A stretch of 6,875 bases of DNA from Candidatus Dadabacteria bacterium (GTDB lineage: Bacteria > Desulfobacterota_D > UBA1144 > Nemesobacterales > Nemesobacteraceae), in the NCBI GenBank assembly GCA_026709745.1, contig JAPOSJ010000022.1:757-7631 (forward strand). The letters run 5' to 3'. This document shows, one piece after another, positions 5,945 through 6,875 of this stretch (positions are counted from its first letter, which is position 1; the number at the start of each line of letters is the position of its first letter). The notes under the pieces were generated by a model that was not told where the DNA came from, did no database searches, and saw only the letters and a program-made list of their open reading frames with translations. Made by a program: the position numbers and the translations under genes.

Positions 5945-5973
5945 AATATAATTTTACTCTGCTGCATTGTCAA
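5945..5973 (-). promoter_or_regulatory. Strong sigma-70-type promoter of hrcA-grpE-dnaJ, predicting a leaderless mRNA
   Basis: On the minus strand a perfect TTGACA (5968-5973) is followed after 17 bp by TATATT (5945-5950, 5 of 6). The usual start point, about 7 nt past the -10, falls at 5938-5936, that is 0-2 nt before the hrcA ATG. This agrees with the absence of a ribosome-binding site. Confidence 0.72.
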
Positions 5974-5977
5974 CGCA
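5963..5977. promoter_or_regulatory. Imperfect palindrome over the hrcA -35 box, operator candidate
   Basis: TGCATTGTCAACGCA is a 7+7 inverted repeat around one central base with a single mismatched pair. It covers the entire -35 hexamer of the hrcA promoter, a typical repressor position. It does not resemble CIRCE (TTAGCACTC-N9-GAGTGCTAA). The binding protein is unknown; autoregulation by this divergent HrcA is one possibility. Confidence 0.35.
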
Positions 5978-6229
5978 ATACTATAGAATACGGGACAAAG
6001 CGTTAAGTCAGTCTTTACTGAATGTCACGAAATCAAGACAGTGGCTTGGCGGCACTCCAAGATCCCTTGACTATAGTGATATGGAAATACTGCTCAAATT
6101 TCTCTGGACTGTAGTCATGACACAGCAACCCATAAGGCTAGAAAAAAGAACCAACATCACCGTTTCTGGAAAATGCCCTATGATTGGAACCCAGATTTCT
6201 TCCTTCCTCAGCGATAAACACCATATTTT
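5974..6229. other. Unexplained divergent spacer between the hrcA and lpdA promoters
   Basis: About 255 bp lie between the two divergent promoters, and no convincing gene, tRNA, known small RNA or riboswitch was recognised on either strand. Visible structure: a perfect 5-bp stem with a CTTT loop at 6008-6021 (TCAGT/ACTGA); a 5-bp stem at 6045-6061 (CTTGG/CCAAG, 7-nt loop); the sequence ACTATAG twice (5980-5986 and 6070-6076), the second part of the 8-bp palindrome ACTATAGT. The plus strand stays open from 5967 to 6233 without family resemblance, and minus-strand frames hold short open pieces interrupted by stops. It could be a decayed gene, a small RNA locus or a long regulatory region. Confidence 0.4.
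6070..6097 (-). promoter_or_regulatory. Possible upstream second promoter for hrcA
   Basis: On the minus strand TTGAGC (6092-6097, 4 of 6) and TATAGT (6070-6075, 5 of 6) are separated by 16 bp. It would start near 6063 and give hrcA a leader of about 127 nt that includes the CTTGG/CCAAG and TCAGT/ACTGA hairpins. It could equally drive a small RNA. Confidence 0.25.
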
Positions 6230-6257
6230 TTGACGACACGCCAATTACAAATATAAT
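6230..6257 (+). promoter_or_regulatory. Strong sigma-70-type promoter of lpdA, predicting a leaderless mRNA
   Basis: TTGACG (6230-6235, 5 of 6), preceded by a T-run, is followed after 16 bp by a perfect TATAAT (6252-6257). The expected start, about 6264-6267, lies 0-3 nt before the ATG at 6267, and no ribosome-binding site exists in the 9 bases between the -10 box and the ATG. Confidence 0.72.
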
Positions 6258-6266
6258 TACCCTGAA

Positions 6267-6875
6267 ATGAGCAAATTCGACCTCACAGTAATAGGATCCG
6301 GTCCTGGGGGATACATCTCAGCAATAAGGGCCGCGCAGATGGGAATGAAAGTCGCCGTCATCGAACGGGACAAGCCCGGAGGAGTGTGTCTTAACTGGGG
6401 ATGCATACCCTCAAAGGCAATATTAAAATGTGCGGAGATGTACTCGAATTTTCTTCACTCAGAGAGCTACGGAATCACTCACAAAGGACTTTCTTTTGAT
6501 TACTCAGAAGTAATTAAAAAAAGCAGAAATGCTTCTGCGTCCCTTAACAGAGGAGTGGAAGGGCTTTTCAGAAGAAACAAAATCACTCTCATAAACGGTA
6601 CGGGAAGGCTTACATCAAAGCACGGAATAACTGTTACGGGAAAGGATTCACAGGATATAGAGAGCGAAAGCATACTTCTCGCCACAGGATCCGTACCAAG
6701 AACCCTGCCAGGCCTTGAGATCGACGGAAAAGTCGTAATGACAAGTGACGAGGCGATAATGCACACCGAGGTTCCCCGCTCCATAGTTGTAATAGGCGGT
6801 GGATATATAGGACTGGAGTTAGCCTATGTTTACAACTCTTTTGGCAGCAAGGTAACAATTGTTGAGATGGAAAAA
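6267..6875 (+). CDS. lpdA: Dihydrolipoyl dehydrogenase (E3), N-terminal part (cut by window edge)
   Basis: E3 re-oxidises the dihydrolipoyl arm of pyruvate and 2-oxoglutarate dehydrogenase complexes or the glycine cleavage system, passing electrons through a disulfide and FAD to NAD+. The first 203 residues are present; the gene leaves the right edge in frame. Seen: FAD-binding GSGPGG at 10-15, the redox disulfide block CLNWGCIPSK at 41-50 (Cys41, Cys46), LLATGSVPRTLPG, and the start of the NAD+ domain with VIGGGYIGLE at 175-184. CLNxGCIPSK separates E3 from glutathione and mercuric reductases, though a relative cannot be fully excluded without the C-terminal His-Glu dyad. The ATG at 6267 fits the N-terminus. 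It has no Shine-Dalgarno, and a perfect TATAAT lies 9 nt upstream, so translation is probably leaderless. It is divergent from hrcA, with no dehydrogenase-complex gene upstream. Confidence 0.92.
   Translation, partial: MSKFDLTVIGSGPGGYISAIRAAQMGMKVAVIERDKPGGVCLNWGCIPSKAILKCAEMYSNFLHSESYGITHKGLSFDYSEVIKKSRNASASLNRGVEGLFRRNKITLINGTGRLTSKHGITVTGKDSQDIESESILLATGSVPRTLPGLEIDGKVVMTSDEAIMHTEVPRSIVVIGGGYIGLELAYVYNSFGSKVTIVEMEK

Noticed and set aside
6045..6076. GGCACTCC resembling half of a CIRCE element
   Set aside because: The second arm (GAGTGCTAA) is absent at the required 9-bp spacing on either strand.
5967..6233. 88-codon plus-strand open frame in the hrcA-lpdA spacer
   Set aside because: It needs a TTG start inside the hrcA -35 region, has no ribosome site, resembles no family I know, and its 3' end runs into the lpdA -35 box. 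Treated as chance or decayed sequence.
1..6875. CRISPR arrays, insertion sequences, tRNA or rRNA genes
   Set aside because: No regularly spaced repeats, transposase-like proteins, terminal inverted repeats or tRNA T-arm/acceptor patterns were seen on reading both strands.

Overview
The window looks like chromosomal core-metabolism and stress-response DNA from a free-living bacterium, probably an uncultured Gram-negative. It uses the standard bacterial code and tends towards A/T-ending codons and AGA/AGG arginine and ATA isoleucine codons. Nothing here fixes the lineage. The gene set (cobalamin-dependent MetH, GloB, a threonine synthase next to a CysO-type sulfur carrier, and hrcA-grpE-dnaJ) would suit deltaproteobacterial-grade, Nitrospinota-like or Dadabacteria-like organisms, but that is a weak guess. 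No mobile element, tRNA, rRNA or CRISPR array was recognised.

Layout, left to right: (1) On the minus strand lie the 5' part of metH (cut by the left edge, start at 476) and, upstream of it, gloB (567-1358), in gloB-metH order. (2) A 119-bp divergent spacer separates gloB from the plus-strand pair thrC (1478-2713) and a 90-residue CysO/MoaD-like sulfur carrier ending in Gly-Gly (2777-3049). (3) A 140-bp convergent spacer with a small hairpin follows. (4) The minus-strand heat-shock operon hrcA-grpE-dnaJ runs from 5936 down to 3190 and has no dnaK. (5) A 330-bp divergent spacer carries two strong sigma-70-type promoters, one for hrcA and one for lpdA. (6) lpdA (dihydrolipoyl dehydrogenase) starts at 6267 and is cut by the right edge.

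Functional links: metH, thrC and the sulfur carrier all bear on the aspartate-derived amino acids and sulfur. ThrC consumes O-phosphohomoserine, MetH methylates homocysteine, and a CysO-like protein can donate sulfide as a thiocarboxylate. HrcA, GrpE and DnaJ are the repressor, nucleotide-exchange factor and J-protein of the Hsp70 system.

The most interesting signals are regulatory. A near-identical palindromic element, TTTGAYATCAARA, lies on the predicted promoters of both thrC and the sulfur-carrier gene. Both hrcA and lpdA have near-consensus promoters whose -10 box ends only 8-9 nt before the ATG, which predicts leaderless or nearly leaderless mRNAs. The hrcA operon lacks a CIRCE operator, carries a different palindrome on its -35 box, and its HrcA has a changed recognition-helix signature (RQGL where RNEM is usual).
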